A stretch of 64,000 bases of DNA, from the NCBI GenBank assembly GCA_028826165.1, contig JAPDFW010000119.1, positions 105,526 to 169,525 of the forward strand, given 5' to 3'. Numbering within the stretch: position 1 is the first letter of the stretch; every line of letters begins with the position of its first letter. Below the pieces are notes generated by a model. It was not told the origin of the DNA and ran no database searches. It worked only from the letters and a program-made list of their open reading frames with translations. The translations under genes were made by a program, and so were the position numbers. Positions 22,301 to 32,292 of the stretch are shown one piece after another. This DNA is from Anaeramoeba ignava. Its lineage: Eukaryota; Metamonada; Anaeramoebidae.

Positions 22301-24073
22301 ATTTTTGATTTGATTAAATCTTGAAGAACTTTGTTTTTTGAAATTGGTTGTATTTGAATTTGGTTAATTTTTTTTGCAATTTCTATTTCCCTTTCTAATA
22401 AATTAATTGCTAGTTTAAGTCTAGTTAAAAGGTCTCTTGTTTCAAGAATTTCCTAAAAGAAATTTAAATTGATAAAATAATAAATCAATATTAAATCTAA
22501 AATATTTAAATCAATAATAAATATTAAATCTAAAATATTTAAATCAATAATAAATATATAAATCAATAATAAATATTAAATCTAAAATATTTAAATCAAT
22601 AATAAATAATAAAATCAATATTAAATCTAAAATATTTAAATCAATATTAAATATTAAATATTTAAATCAATATTAAATCTAAAATATTTAAATCAATATT
22701 AAATCTTAAATATTTAAATCAATAATAAATATTAAATATTTAAATAAATATTAAATATATTTAATCAATAAAATATTTGAATTTACTTGAAGTTGATCTG
22801 CTTCTGCTGTTGTAGAATAAGCAGCTAAACCTGATAACGTGAAAATATCAATTTTTCCAAAACTAGATAAGATTTTCTTTTATAAAAAAAAAAGAAAAAA
22901 AACCAATAAAAAAGTTATTCAAATTCTAATAATAAAAATATTTGATTTACTTCTATTTGTCCTTGAAAATAACTTGGAAGTTTTCGGAGTTTTTCTAAAA
23001 GTTGATATATTTTTTTTCTTTCAGGTTCTAATGTTTCAACTTTTATAGAATTTAAAGGATTCTAAAAAAAATAATAATTTTAAGTTTAATTTTAATTAAT
23101 ATCAAAAATCGGAAAAATATTTTTAATTCAATTTTAATTATAATTTTAATTTTAATTTTAATTTCAATTTTAATTTCAATTTTAATTTTAATTTTAATTA
23201 TAATTTTATAAATAAATTTTAATTTTAATTTTTACAGAAAAAAATTCAATTTTTGCATGTAATCGAGATGATTTAACTAAACTTTTGATACGTATTATTT
23301 CCATAGAACTTAAAGAACTATTCATAAAATTATAATCATTTTTACAAAAAGTTCCAATATCATGCAATTGATTTAAATCAGTAATTTCTATCACTTTTTT
23401 ATTTCGATGTTCTTTTCGAATTAGAAAAGCTCCAAAATAATTATCATTAAAATTTATTGGAATAATTCTTCCTCCACTCATAGAATGAGGATAACTAAAA
23501 GAAATTTTGGGAACAAATGGTCTTTTCTTTATTGGATAAATTGGAATAATATCAGATACTTTTTCAGGATCTTAAATTTTAATTTTAATTTTAATTTTAA
23601 TTTTAATTTTAATTTTTAATTTTAATTTTAATTTTAATTTTAATTTTAATTTTAATTTTAATTTTATAAATGAATTTTAATTTTAATTTTAATTTTAATT
23701 TTAATTTTAATTTTAATTTTAATTTTAATTTTAATTTTAATTTTAATTTTAATTTTAATTTTAATTTTAATTTTAATTTTAATTTTAATTTTAATTTTAA
23801 TTTTAATTTTAATTTTAATTTTATAAATGAATTTTAATTCTAATTCTAATTTTAATTTATAAATGAATTTTAATTTTAATTGTAATTTTAATTTTAATTT
23901 AATTTTAATTTTAGGAAAATTTTTTTTTGTTTTTTACTTGGATTTGTAAATGGTGTGTAAATTGCTTCTGAAAGAAAATCAAAATAATGATATTTTATTA
24001 TAGGATTTAATAAAATTTGTTTTCGGAAAGAATTTTGAAGAATTTTAAACTTTGGATAAGAATGTGATAACAT
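19355..24073 (-). CDS. LONP1: ATP-dependent Lon protease (LON-A type), interrupted by an intein
   Basis: Seven in-phase exons: 23938-24073, 23236-23570, 22951-23061, 22787-22876, 20802-22452, 20591-20716 and 19355-20475. They encode a 1,189-aa precursor, about 837 aa after intein removal. The N-terminal substrate domain has [14 protein letters not shown]. The AAA+ domain has GPPGVGK split by the intein, Walker B ILIDEIDKIG (itself across an exon junction) and the sensor region [19 protein letters not shown]. The protease domain has the catalytic Ser in [11 protein letters not shown] and the catalytic Lys in [13 protein letters not shown]. Lon degrades damaged proteins in mitochondria or related organelles. 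The first ~45 residues ([20 protein letters not shown]) are basic and could be a targeting presequence, though PTS1-type peroxisomal targeting is not seen at the C-terminus (IFEK). Start chosen at the only ATG opening exon 1. Confidence 0.93.
20860..21915 (-). mobile_element. Intein inside the Lon Walker A motif, 352 residues
   Basis: The Lon reading frame runs GPPGVGK, then an inserted block, then [15 protein letters not shown]. The insert starts with Cys ([13 protein letters not shown], block A) and ends [20 protein letters not shown] (blocks F and G, terminal His-Asn). It is followed by Ser as +1 nucleophile, the full signature of a class 1 intein. A block B-like [13 protein letters not shown] has the conserved His but Asn where Thr is usual. 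The central ~200 residues have the length of a LAGLIDADG endonuclease. Candidate blocks ([16 protein letters not shown] and [15 protein letters not shown]) are degenerate, and the second lacks the acidic residue, so homing activity is probably lost. No intron boundary lies in the insert and its ends keep frame, so removal is at protein level. Splicing should be required for ATP binding. Confidence 0.93.
22453..22786. repeat. Lon intron 4, ATTTAAATCAATAATAAATATTAAATC-type array
   Basis: The intron is composed of AAATCTAAAATATTTAAATC and TCAATATTAAAT units repeated about ten times. No coding content. Confidence 0.82.
23571..23937. repeat. Lon intron 1, TTTTAA array with TTTATAAATGAATTTT motif
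   Basis: The first Lon intron is nearly uninterrupted TTTTAA hexamers, with the TTTATAAATGAATTTT motif at about 23662 and 23822 and a related copy near 23857. Confidence 0.87.
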
Positions 24074-24153
24074 TTTAAAAAAGAAAAAAATGAAAATTAG
24101 GAAAAAAAATGAAAAAAAAAATTTCTTTTGTTTTTTTGATTTATTGAATTTTT

Positions 24154-26207
24154 TTAATCAAAAAAATCATAAAAAAAATCAAGATTAAGATCAGTATCAG
24201 TATCAGTATCAATATCATTTTGATTTTGATTTTGATTTTGATTAGTTGATTCAAGTTTTTCAATTTCATTTTGAAAAAAAGATAAATTATTGAAAAATTT
24301 AAGAATATTTTTAGATTCTTTAATTTCATAATTAGAACCAATAGCCAAATAAAAAATATTTTGAAAAGAATCAGCTAAAAAATAGGGAATTGAAGTTTTA
24401 ATTGGGAAATCAATAGCAACACTTAAAGCTGAAATATCTTGAATTGCATTAACAAGTAAAGAGTGAATAGTCTTGTTTGTGATACTAAGAAATTTAGGAT
24501 CAACAACCATTGAATCTTCATAAAAGGAAATAATTTGAGGTTTCATTTCTAAAGGTTTCAAATTTAATTTATTCATTAAATCCCATTCATTTTCTCCAAC
24601 TATTTGATTTTTAGTAATTATTTTTTGAGTATTCATAATTGTGACTGTTCCTCTAGTTATTTTTGTTGATAAATTTAATGTTTGGAAATAAGGCATAAAA
24701 TGTGGAGATATATTTGTTTGTCCAGCTTCAATTATAACATCTATTGGTGATACTTGATTCGGTTTAAGTGATGTCATGTATTTGTGTTTTTCAAATAAAT
24801 TTTCAAGTTCGTTTCCGCTTAAATTTGTGAATATTAATCCAATGGTTCCTTTCATACTGGGTATTAATTTTTCAAGATTTGGTTTTTTAGGTATTTGTTT
24901 TTTCAATCCTTTTTTTAACAATCTCTATTTAATTTTTTAATTTTGATATTTATATTTATATTTATATTTATATTTAGATTTAGATTTAGATTTATATTTA
25001 TATTTATAATTATATTTATATTTATATTTATATTTATATTTATATTTATATTTATATTTATATTTATATTTATATTTATATTTATATTTATAATTATATT
25101 TATTTTGATATTTATATTTATATTTATAATTATATTTATATTTATATTTATATTTATAATTATATTTATATTTATATTTATAATTTATATTTATATTTAT
25201 AATTATATTTATAATTATATTTATATTTATATTTATATTTATATTTATATTTATATTTATATTTTATATTTATATTTTATATTTATATTTATATTTTATA
25301 TTTATTTATATTTATATTTATATTTATATTTATATTTATATTTATATTTATATTTATATTTATATTTATATTTATATTTATATATTTATATTTATATTTA
25401 TATTTATATTTATATTTTTATATTTATATTTATATTTATATTTTATATTTATATTTATATTTATATTTATATTTATATTTTATATTTATATTTATATTTA
25501 TATTTATATTTATATTTATATTTATATTTATATTTATATTTATATTTATATTTTATATTTATATTTATATTTATATTTATATTTATATTTTATATTTATA
25601 TTTATATTTATATTTATATTTATATTTATATTTATATTTATATTTATATTTATATTTTATATTTTATTTAGATTTATATTTTATATTTTATATTTATATT
25701 TATATTTATATTTATATTTATATTTATATTTATATTTATATTTATATTTATATTTATATTTATATTTTATATTTTAAATATAATTATATTTATATTTTAT
25801 AATTTATATTTATATTTATATTTATATTTATATTTATATTTATATTTATATTTATAATTATATTTATATTTATATTTATAATATTTATATTTATATTTAT
25901 ATTTATATTTATATTTATATTTATATTTATATTTATATTTATATTTATATTTATATTTATATTTATATTTATAATATTTATATTTATATTTATATTTATA
26001 TTTATATTTATATTTATATTTATATTTTGAATTGATTTTTATTACATTTTGACCCATAAGTAAAATTCCTTTATTCAATAATTCTTTTCTTATAATTTGA
26101 ATATTGTAAGTTGGAATAGATTGAAAATTAACAACAAAAACATTATCAAATTGTTGGAAATAATTATCAATTTTTGAATAAAAAATAAGTTTTTTTTCTT
26201 TTGACAT
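24154..26207 (-). CDS. RPLP0: Large-subunit ribosomal stalk protein P0 (uL10)
   Basis: Two exons, 26046-26207 and 24154-24924, give 310 aa. P0 anchors P1/P2 dimers to form the ribosomal stalk that activates translational GTPases. Supporting residues: [20 protein letters not shown] followed by [12 protein letters not shown] in exon 1 (the P0 N-terminal rRNA-binding fold). In exon 2, [31 protein letters not shown] (P0 has DVIIPAGPTGMEP), KITRGTVTI and LSVAIDFP follow in family order. The C-terminus is an NQNQ and DTDTDT stretch ending [11 protein letters not shown]. It keeps the acidic-hydrophobic plan and final FD of the usual tail, but with FFY where MGFGL is normal. P1/P2-type tail binding to factors is therefore probably retained but altered. 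The single intron (24925-26045) is a pure AT repeat. The stop lies 80 bp from the Lon start. Confidence 0.88.
24925..26045. repeat. P0 intron: 1.1-kb TATATT/TATTTA array
   Basis: From about 24938 to 26032 the intron is TATATT repeats (plus strand), broken only by rare ATAATTATATTT or ATTTTATA variants. Donor GTAATA lies at 26045-26040 and acceptor TAG just before exon 2. Six-frame open frames here ([18 protein letters not shown]) are repeat artefacts. Confidence 0.92.
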
Positions 26208-26270
26208 TCTTTAATAATGAAAAAAAATGAAAAAAAATGAAAAAAAAATGAAAAAAAAATTTTTTTCTTT
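26208..26270 (-). promoter_or_regulatory. Candidate P0 promoter with AAAAAATGAAAA repeats
   Basis: Just upstream of the P0 start, the plus strand shows four GAAAAAAAATGAAAA-like units. On the sense strand these are T-tracts with CAT spacing. Similar blocks precede the starts at 28908, 35673, 40071, 42209 and 55662. A role in transcription start selection is inference. Confidence 0.35.
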
Positions 26271-26274
26271 TAAA

Positions 26275-26802
26275 TTATTTTTTAAATCGATTTCTTAAAT
26301 AATAACCAATTAAAAATCCTTTTATTGAACCTATAATTGTATTAATTATTGTTATTTTTGAATTTTCCGATTTAATTTTTGTTAAAAAACCAATTAAAGA
26401 TCCAACTTGAAAATCAAGAAAAATTCTTCCAGTTTTAGAATTACAATTAAAAAAACGAGAACATCCAATAAAAAGTGAAGTAAAAAATATAAAATCAGAA
26501 ATTTCTTTTTTTTCTTTTTTTGATTTAAGAAAAAATTTTGGAAAATTTTGATTTTTTGAAAAATAAATTCCTTCATGAAATCCAATAAAAAATTGTTCTT
26601 TTAAATGATAAGGTTTTGGTTTTTTTAATTGAAATTGAGGTTTTTTATTCTGAAAAACTATATTTTGAGGAAAAATTTGTGAATCAATTTTCTATTTTTT
26701 TATTTTTTTAAATTATTTTAATTTAATAAAGAAATTATTGTAAAAAAATTGTATAACTTTAATTGAAAAATTTGTTGATTTTAAAGAAATTTTTGAATTC
26801 AT
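26275..26802 (-). CDS. Small membrane protein, unrecognised
   Basis: Two exons, 26758-26802 (MNSKISLKSTNFSIK) and 26275-26691, give 153 aa in phase. The intron has donor GTTATA, which is weak, and acceptor TAG. Exon 2 reads KIDSQIFPQN, a Lys/Gln-rich region, then EQFFIGFHEGIYFSK. Next comes a hydrophobic ISDFIFFTSLFIGCSRFF, a GRIFLDFQVGSLIGFL segment and a final GSIKGFLIGYYLRNRFKK. Repeated G-x-x-x-G spacing and short hydrophobic helices recall Tim17/22-like inner-membrane proteins, but the similarity is too faint to name it. It sits between P0 (68 bp downstream) and a divergent RCC1-BTB gene (86 bp). Confidence 0.5.
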
Positions 26803-26888
26803 TTTTTTTAAAAAGAAAAAACTAAAAAAAAAATAATAAAATTTAATTTTCATTTTTTATTTTTTCATTTTTTTTGTTTTTTAAAAAA

Positions 26889-28665
26889 ATGAATGATTGT
26901 TTATTTTTTGGAAGAAATCAATTTCCAAAATTTTTTAAATTCAAACCATTTAAAATAACAAAACCAATTCAAATTGAAAATGAAAATGAAAATGAAAATG
27001 AAAATGAAAAACAAATTAAACAAATTTCATCAAATGAATATTCAACAATTTTCCTTTTTGAAAATGGAAAAGCAATAGAATATTTTACACCAATTCAACC
27101 TTATTCAAAAAAAACAATACTAAAAGCTAAAACAAAAATCCAAATTGAAGAAAATATTCAAAAAATAACTGTTGGTTCTGAAAATGAAGCTATTTTAACA
27201 TTAGAAAGAAATGTATTTGCCAAAGGAGAAAGGATTAATCCAAAAAATCCAAAAGAATTTATTAATATTTCATCATTAATTGAAGATCCAAATGATAGAA
27301 TAATTCAAGATGTCGTTTCTGGTGCTTATTCAATTTACTTATTAACTTCAAATCAAAATGCTTATGGATTTGGTTCAAATTCTTATGGTCAACTTGGATT
27401 TGATTTTAAAACACTTCCAAAAACAAAAAAACCAATTTTAATGATGAAAAATGTTTCTAAAATATTTTCAGGAATTTCTTCAGTTCATGTTTTTCTTTTA
27501 AATTCAAACCAAGAATTATTTGTATGTGGCAATAATTTTTGTAGTCAACTTGGATTAGGAGAAATCAAAAAAAGAAGAAACACAAATTAGAAAATTAACT
27601 CAAATACAAAATATTCCAAAAGGTAAAATAATTGATATTCAATGTGGAAGTACTTATTCAATAATGTTGATTGAAAATCAAAATCAAAATCCAAAAAGAA
27701 AACTTTATTCATGTGGAAGATATGATTATAATGGACTTGGCAAAACTGAACATACTTATGAATTTACTGAAATCAAATCATCTTTATTTGAAAATGATAA
27801 TATTCTTGAATTTTCTGTTGGATATGATCATGCTTTGATTTTAACAACAAATGGAAAGCTGATAGGATTTGGAAATAATAAATTTGGTCAATTAGGAACT
27901 GGAGATACAAATAATCAATCAATTCCAATTCAAATTGAACTTCCTAAATTAAGATTTAATGAAGAAATTTCTAATTATCATCTTTCTTGTGGATTTTTCA
28001 AATCATTTCTTTATTACTCTCCTTTTCTTTCTCCTTTTTCTAATCTTGAAGAAGATTTGATAAAATTATTTAGAAGAAAAGAATTTTGTGATATTTCATT
28101 TAAAACCGAAAATGGAGAAATAATTGAAGCTCATAAGTTAATATTGAAATATAGATTAAATCAAAATCAAAATCTTAAAGAAATTATTTCAACTAAATCA
28201 ATTAAAGAATCAAATCAAATATTTGAAATGATTTATTCAAATAAAATAATAAATCCAAAATTATATTCTGAAATTAAAGAAATTATAAATTACAATGAAA
28301 AAATTGAAGAAACAATGAAAAGAATTTATTTAAATGAAAATGAAAAAGATTTTATAATTGAAAGAAAAGAAAAACAATATAAATTTCCTAAATTAATATT
28401 AATAATGAGAAGTGAATTATATCGAGGAATGTTTTTATCTGTAACTGAAGATAAATCTAATAAAGTTACAGATTATAGTGAATTAAGTAATAAATCATTC
28501 CAAATATTTGAATATTGGATTTATTCAAATCAAATTAAAGATGAAATTCAAATTACACAAGAAATCATTAATGAAATTCAAATTGGAATTGATTATTTTC
28601 AATTAAATCAAACAAATCCAAATTTATTTGATTTATTAATTAACAAATTTAATAATCAAAATTAA
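26889..28665 (+). CDS. RCC1-BTB protein, copy 1 (one frame break)
   Basis: A β-propeller of RCC1-type repeats (NAYGFGSNSYGQLGFD, ELFVCGNNFCSQLGLG, KLIGFGNNKFGQLGTG) is followed by two BTB segments: FRRKEFCDISFKTENG with EAHKLILKYRL, and KEKQYKFPKLILIMRSELYR with GMFLSVTEDKSNKVTDYS. BTB proteins commonly serve as Cullin-3 adaptors with the partner domain choosing the substrate, so that role is inferred. The start MNDCLFFG is shared with the paralogues. Near 27561-27575 one extra base (GAGAAATCAAAA versus GAATCAAGAAA elsewhere) shifts the frame. The upstream frame then stops at 27590, while the next frame continues with KLTQIQNIPKGKIIDIQCG. It is an assembly error or a recent lesion, since everything else is family-like. 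Confidence 0.78.
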
Positions 28666-28845
28666 AATTAAAATTAAAATCAAAATCAAAATTATAATTC
28701 ATTTATAAAATTAAAATTAAAATTAAAATTAAAATCAAAATTAAAATTAAATTTAAATTTAAAATTAAAATCAAAATTAAATTTAAAATTAAAAATAAAA
28801 TTAAAATTAAAATTAAAATTAAAATTAAAATTAAAATTAAAATTC
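28666..28845. repeat. AAAATT/AAAATC array 3' of RCC1-BTB copy 1
   Basis: Hexamer-type A-rich repeat containing one AATTCATTTATAAAATT motif near 28698, lying between the stop codon and the actin-like promoter. Confidence 0.8.
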
Positions 28846-28907
28846 ATTTTTTCATTTTTTCATTTTTTTCATTTTTTTCATTTTTTTCATTTTTCTATAA
28901 AAAAAAA
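28846..28907 (+). promoter_or_regulatory. Candidate promoter of actin-like gene, CATTTTTT repeats
   Basis: Five consecutive TTTTTTCA units immediately before the ATG at 28908. This is the clearest example in the window of the T-rich CAT motif found before many starts. Confidence 0.4.
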
Positions 28908-30032
28908 ATGCAAGAAGATACAGAATCTATTGTAATAGATAATGGATCAGGAATAATAAAAACAGGATTTGGAGGAGAAGAAGCACCAAAATCAATATTT
29001 TCAACAATAATCGGAACACCAAAACACGAAGAAATCATAAAAGAAAAGCAAAAGAAAAAAATATACATTGGAGAAGAAGCACAAAAAGAAAGAGGATTTT
29101 TAAGTCTTGAATATCCAATAGAAAATGGAATAGTGAAAAATTGGGAAAATATGGAAAAAATATGGAATCAAATATTTGAGAAAGAACTCAAAATAAAACC
29201 TGAAGAATATTCTGTTTTAATAAATGAACCCCCATTGAATCCAAAAGGAAATCGGGAAAAAATGATGGAAATTATGTTTGAAAAATTTAACGTTCGAAAA
29301 TTTTATGTTTCGAATTCGGGAAATTTAACAGCAATTTCATCAGGAAAAAATGCAGCTATTAATGTTGAAATGGGAGACGGAGTTTTTTCAACTGTTCCTG
29401 TTTTTGGAGATTATACTTTGACTCATGCAATAAAAAGAATTAATTTTGGAGGAAGGGATCTAACTGATTATTTGACAAGAATTTTAACTGAAAACGATTA
29501 TTATTTTGAAACTTCAGGCGAAAAGGAATTTGTTAGAGAAATTAAAGAAGAATTATGTTATGTTGCTTTGGATTTTGAAAAGGAAATGCAAATTGCAAAT
29601 GAATCCAATGATATTGAGAAAACTTATGATTTGCCTGATGGCAATTCTATTAATATTGGCAATCAAAGATTTAGATGTCCTGAAGTTTTATTTAATCGAG
29701 AATATTTTTCAAGAACAAAATCAATCACTCAAATTATTTTTGATTCAATTATGGATTGTGATTCTTCTCTTAGAAAAACTTTTTTTGAAAATATTGTTCT
29801 TTCTGGTGGGAATTCAATGTTTCCTGGAATGAAAGAAAGAATTCAAAAGGAAATTTCTTTATTAGCTCCTCAAAATGTTAATGTTAATGTTATTGCTCTT
29901 CCTGAAAGAAAGTTTTTAAATTGGATTGGTGGTTCTATTTTGGTTTCTCTTGATGATTTTAAAAATAATTGGATTTCCAAAAAAGAATTTGATGAATTTG
30001 GGCATTTAATTGTTCATAAAAAATGTTTTTGA
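28908..30032 (+). CDS. Divergent actin-like protein, intronless
   Basis: A 374-aa actin-fold ATPase, colinear with conventional actin (375 aa) from IVIDNGSGIIKTGFGGEEAP to the C-terminal IVHKKCF. Phosphate loop 1 is intact, loop 2 reads EMGDG (actin DSGDG), and the adenine loop reads LSGGNSMFPGM. Aligned by position with conventional actin, the residues equivalent to catalytic Gln137 and His161 are both Ser (YVSNSGNL and GDGVFSTVP). ATP binding may therefore persist with poor hydrolysis. The DNase-loop region is Lys-rich (HEEIIKEKQKKKIYIG), so filament contacts probably differ. Subdomain 3-4 sequence such as FGGRDLTDYLTRILTE and ELCYVALDFEKEM is well conserved. It is either a specialised actin paralogue or an actin-related protein; polymerisation is uncertain. 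Confidence 0.85.
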   Translation: MQEDTESIVIDNGSGIIKTGFGGEEAPKSIFSTIIGTPKHEEIIKEKQKKKIYIGEEAQKERGFLSLEYPIENGIVKNWENMEKIWNQIFEKELKIKPEEYSVLINEPPLNPKGNREKMMEIMFEKFNVRKFYVSNSGNLTAISSGKNAAINVEMGDGVFSTVPVFGDYTLTHAIKRINFGGRDLTDYLTRILTENDYYFETSGEKEFVREIKEELCYVALDFEKEMQIANESNDIEKTYDLPDGNSINIGNQRFRCPEVLFNREYFSRTKSITQIIFDSIMDCDSSLRKTFFENIVLSGGNSMFPGMKERIQKEISLLAPQNVNVNVIALPERKFLNWIGGSILVSLDDFKNNWISKKEFDEFGHLIVHKKCF

Positions 30033-30260
30033 GTCAATTCAATTCAATTCAATTCAATTTAATTCAATTTAATTTAAAATTAAAATTAAAATCAATTTAA
30101 AATTAAAATTAAAATTAAAATTAAAATTAAAATTCAATTAAAATCAAAATTCAATTCAATATTAAAATTAAAATTAAAATTAATAATTAAAATTAATAAT
30201 TAATTTAAAATTAAAATTAATTTAAAATTTGTTTTTTTCATTCATTTATTAAAATGAAAA
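30033..30260. repeat. AATTCAATTT and AAAATT repeats between convergent genes
   Basis: The spacer between the actin-like stop and the sorting-nexin stop starts with TCAAT repeats, then AAAATTAAAATT. No gene is seen. Confidence 0.7.
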
Positions 30261-30307
30261 AAATTAAAAGAAAAAGAAAAAGAAAAAGAAAAAGAATTTT
30301 CATTGTT

Positions 30308-32179
30308 TCATTTTTGTTTCATTTTACGTTTTAAATTAGCCATTTTCTCTTGAATTTGAACAAATTTTTCCCATAAAACCAAAATTCCACGTTCAAAAGC
30401 AAATTGAGACATAGCATAATCAAGAAATAAATTTTGGAAATCCTGTTGACTTTTATACTCAAATCCTTGAATTTCCTTTATCAAAACAGCGCACACTTGG
30501 TTGTACTTATCCTTAATCAGATCAAGACTTTTCTCAATTTTAACCAAATCTTCTTGGGCTTTTTCTTCTTTAACTCCTTGACCCGATAATTTTTGGAATT
30601 TTGTCTTTTTGCTTTCAAACTCTTTTGTGAGCTTGAGATACTGACTCAACAGCTTATCATAATAACTAAAGGCAGGTTTGCATCCGTCGTTTTGGCGCTT
30701 AAACTCGGCAATTTGCTCCTCAACAACCGTTCTTTCTTGATTCGAACGCTCGAGCAAAAGCGAGGCCACAAAAGAAATTGTTTCCGTAAAAGAAATCCAG
30801 AAAGTGTCTATCTTCTCATTGGAGGAGAGTCGCTCAATCACGCTCAAAAGACTGTCTGGAAATTGTTGATAAGATGTCCCGAATCCACTTTTAATTTCCG
30901 TTAGATTATTCATCATTTTGATAAGTTTGTCGGTTGACTTTTCCAAAGTCGAAAATTCTTTTTGCTTCTTGCTGATGTATTCAGCATCCACACTTGGGTT
31001 CTCGCCAATATAAACCTTGATCCATTTATGGAACTCTTCCTCTTCGTCCACATTTCGTTCCACTTTTCCCTTCCCGTATTTTTGTTTCTGAAGAAACACG
31101 GAGTCCTCAGTTTGGAAAAAAAGACTCACACATTTTGAATAAGGGAGAACAGAATGATTCGAGATGCGCACAAGAAACCTCTCCAACAAAACACGAAGAG
31201 ACTCGGGAATGTTTTCTTTGAATTGCTTTCTACTGATGTTATCGGGGATAACTGGGATGATAAACTCAGGCGCTTCCGCTCGAAGATTTGCCATCAACCA
31301 GATGAAATCTTCGTATTCTCTCTCAAGGAAATGTCCCATCCCAGTCTTTGTGTCTCGATACTTAACTCGATACACAACTTTATCCTTTTTTCCCTTTTTA
31401 ATTCTTTGTCCCTTTTCAAGTGATATCGAAAAATATGGTCCCTTGTTTTCTTTGTTTTCTAATGCCTCAGTCAAAAATGTGTCCTTGAATTCATCGTCTT
31501 CAGAATCCGAAGACAAAGACTCCACTTTCGGTTTTTCTTTTTCTTCTTGTTTTTCTTTTGGTTTTGTTTCTTTTGTTTCTTCCTTTTTTTTGTCTTTTTT
31601 TTTGACATTTTTTTTCGGTTGTTTTGTTTTGCTTTTTTTATCTGTTTTTTTGATACTTTCTTGCTTCGTTTTCTGTTCCACGAGATCTGTGCTTTTTTGT
31701 TCGTTGTTGCTTATCTTGGTTTTTGTTTCTTGTTTTTCCGATTTTTTAGTTTCGTTTATTTGCAGATTTTCAGTTTTTTCTTCAATTTTTTTTTCAGAAA
31801 TTTCAACATCTTTTTTTATTTCTTCATTTTGGATTTGTTTTGAATCATCTGATTCTACTTGATTAAAAGGTTCTTTTTGGATATTTTCAATTTGGTCTTC
31901 TTTATCTGATTGAGAAGTTGAAAAAGTGTTTGTATTAGTGTCAGTGTCAGTGTCAGTGTCACTGTAACTAGAAGAACGACTTCTACTTTGACTTTGACTT
32001 CTGCTACTTTTACTTTGACTTTTACTTCTACTTTTACTTTGACTTTTACTTTGACTTTTACTTTGACTTTTACTTTGACTTTTACTTTGTTTTTTAATTT
32101 GCTTTTCAATTTTATCATCTTCTGAATCTGAAGATGTAAGTGCCAAATCTAAATTTTCTCCACTATCTTCTGATGACAT
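30308..32179 (-). CDS. Sorting nexin with PX and BAR-type domains
   Basis: Single-exon, 623 aa. Residues 1-245 are disordered: KSQSKSQS and SRSQSQSRSR repeats, then DTDTDTNTNT, then a Lys/Glu-rich stretch. PX domain about 249-359: YRVKYRDTKTGMGHFLERE with REYEDFIWLMANLR (the phosphoinositide-binding Arg-x-Tyr core), PVIPDN, and the C-terminal helix LLERFLVRISNHSVL with a final SLFFQTEDS. Residues about 385-620 are helical coiled coil of BAR length (TDKLIKMMNNLTEIKSGF, SFVASLLLERSNQERTVV, DYAMSQFAFERGILVLWEKF). PX-BAR nexins of the SNX1/Vps5 type tubulate endosomes with retromer; endosomal action here is inferred from the family. The start lies 113 bp from the divergent GOSR1 start, suggesting a shared control region between two trafficking genes. 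The codon mix is less AT-extreme than the neighbours. Confidence 0.82.
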   Translation of the reverse strand: MSSEDSGENLDLALTSSDSEDDKIEKQIKKQSKSQSKSQSKSQSKSQSKSRSKSQSKSSRSQSQSRSRSSSYSDTDTDTDTNTNTFSTSQSDKEDQIENIQKEPFNQVESDDSKQIQNEEIKKDVEISEKKIEEKTENLQINETKKSEKQETKTKISNNEQKSTDLVEQKTKQESIKKTDKKSKTKQPKKNVKKKDKKKEETKETKPKEKQEEKEKPKVESLSSDSEDDEFKDTFLTEALENKENKGPYFSISLEKGQRIKKGKKDKVVYRVKYRDTKTGMGHFLEREYEDFIWLMANLRAEAPEFIIPVIPDNISRKQFKENIPESLRVLLERFLVRISNHSVLPYSKCVSLFFQTEDSVFLQKQKYGKGKVERNVDEEEEFHKWIKVYIGENPSVDAEYISKKQKEFSTLEKSTDKLIKMMNNLTEIKSGFGTSYQQFPDSLLSVIERLSSNEKIDTFWISFTETISFVASLLLERSNQERTVVEEQIAEFKRQNDGCKPAFSYYDKLLSQYLKLTKEFESKKTKFQKLSGQGVKEEKAQEDLVKIEKSLDLIKDKYNQVCAVLIKEIQGFEYKSQQDFQNLFLDYAMSQFAFERGILVLWEKFVQIQEKMANLKRKMKQK

Positions 32180-32292
32180 TAATATTTATTATTATTGGAA
32201 AAAAAAAGAGAAAAAAAAAAGAAAAAATGAAAAAATGAAAAAACTTTTTTTCATTTTTTTTCTTCATTTCTTTTTATTTTTGTTTTGAAAAA
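32180..32292. promoter_or_regulatory. Shared upstream region of sorting nexin and GOSR1
   Basis: A 113-bp divergent spacer with GAAAAAATGAAAA units on the nexin side and TTTTTTTCATTTTTTTTC on the GOSR1 side, the same T-rich CAT pattern as other starts. Confidence 0.35.
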
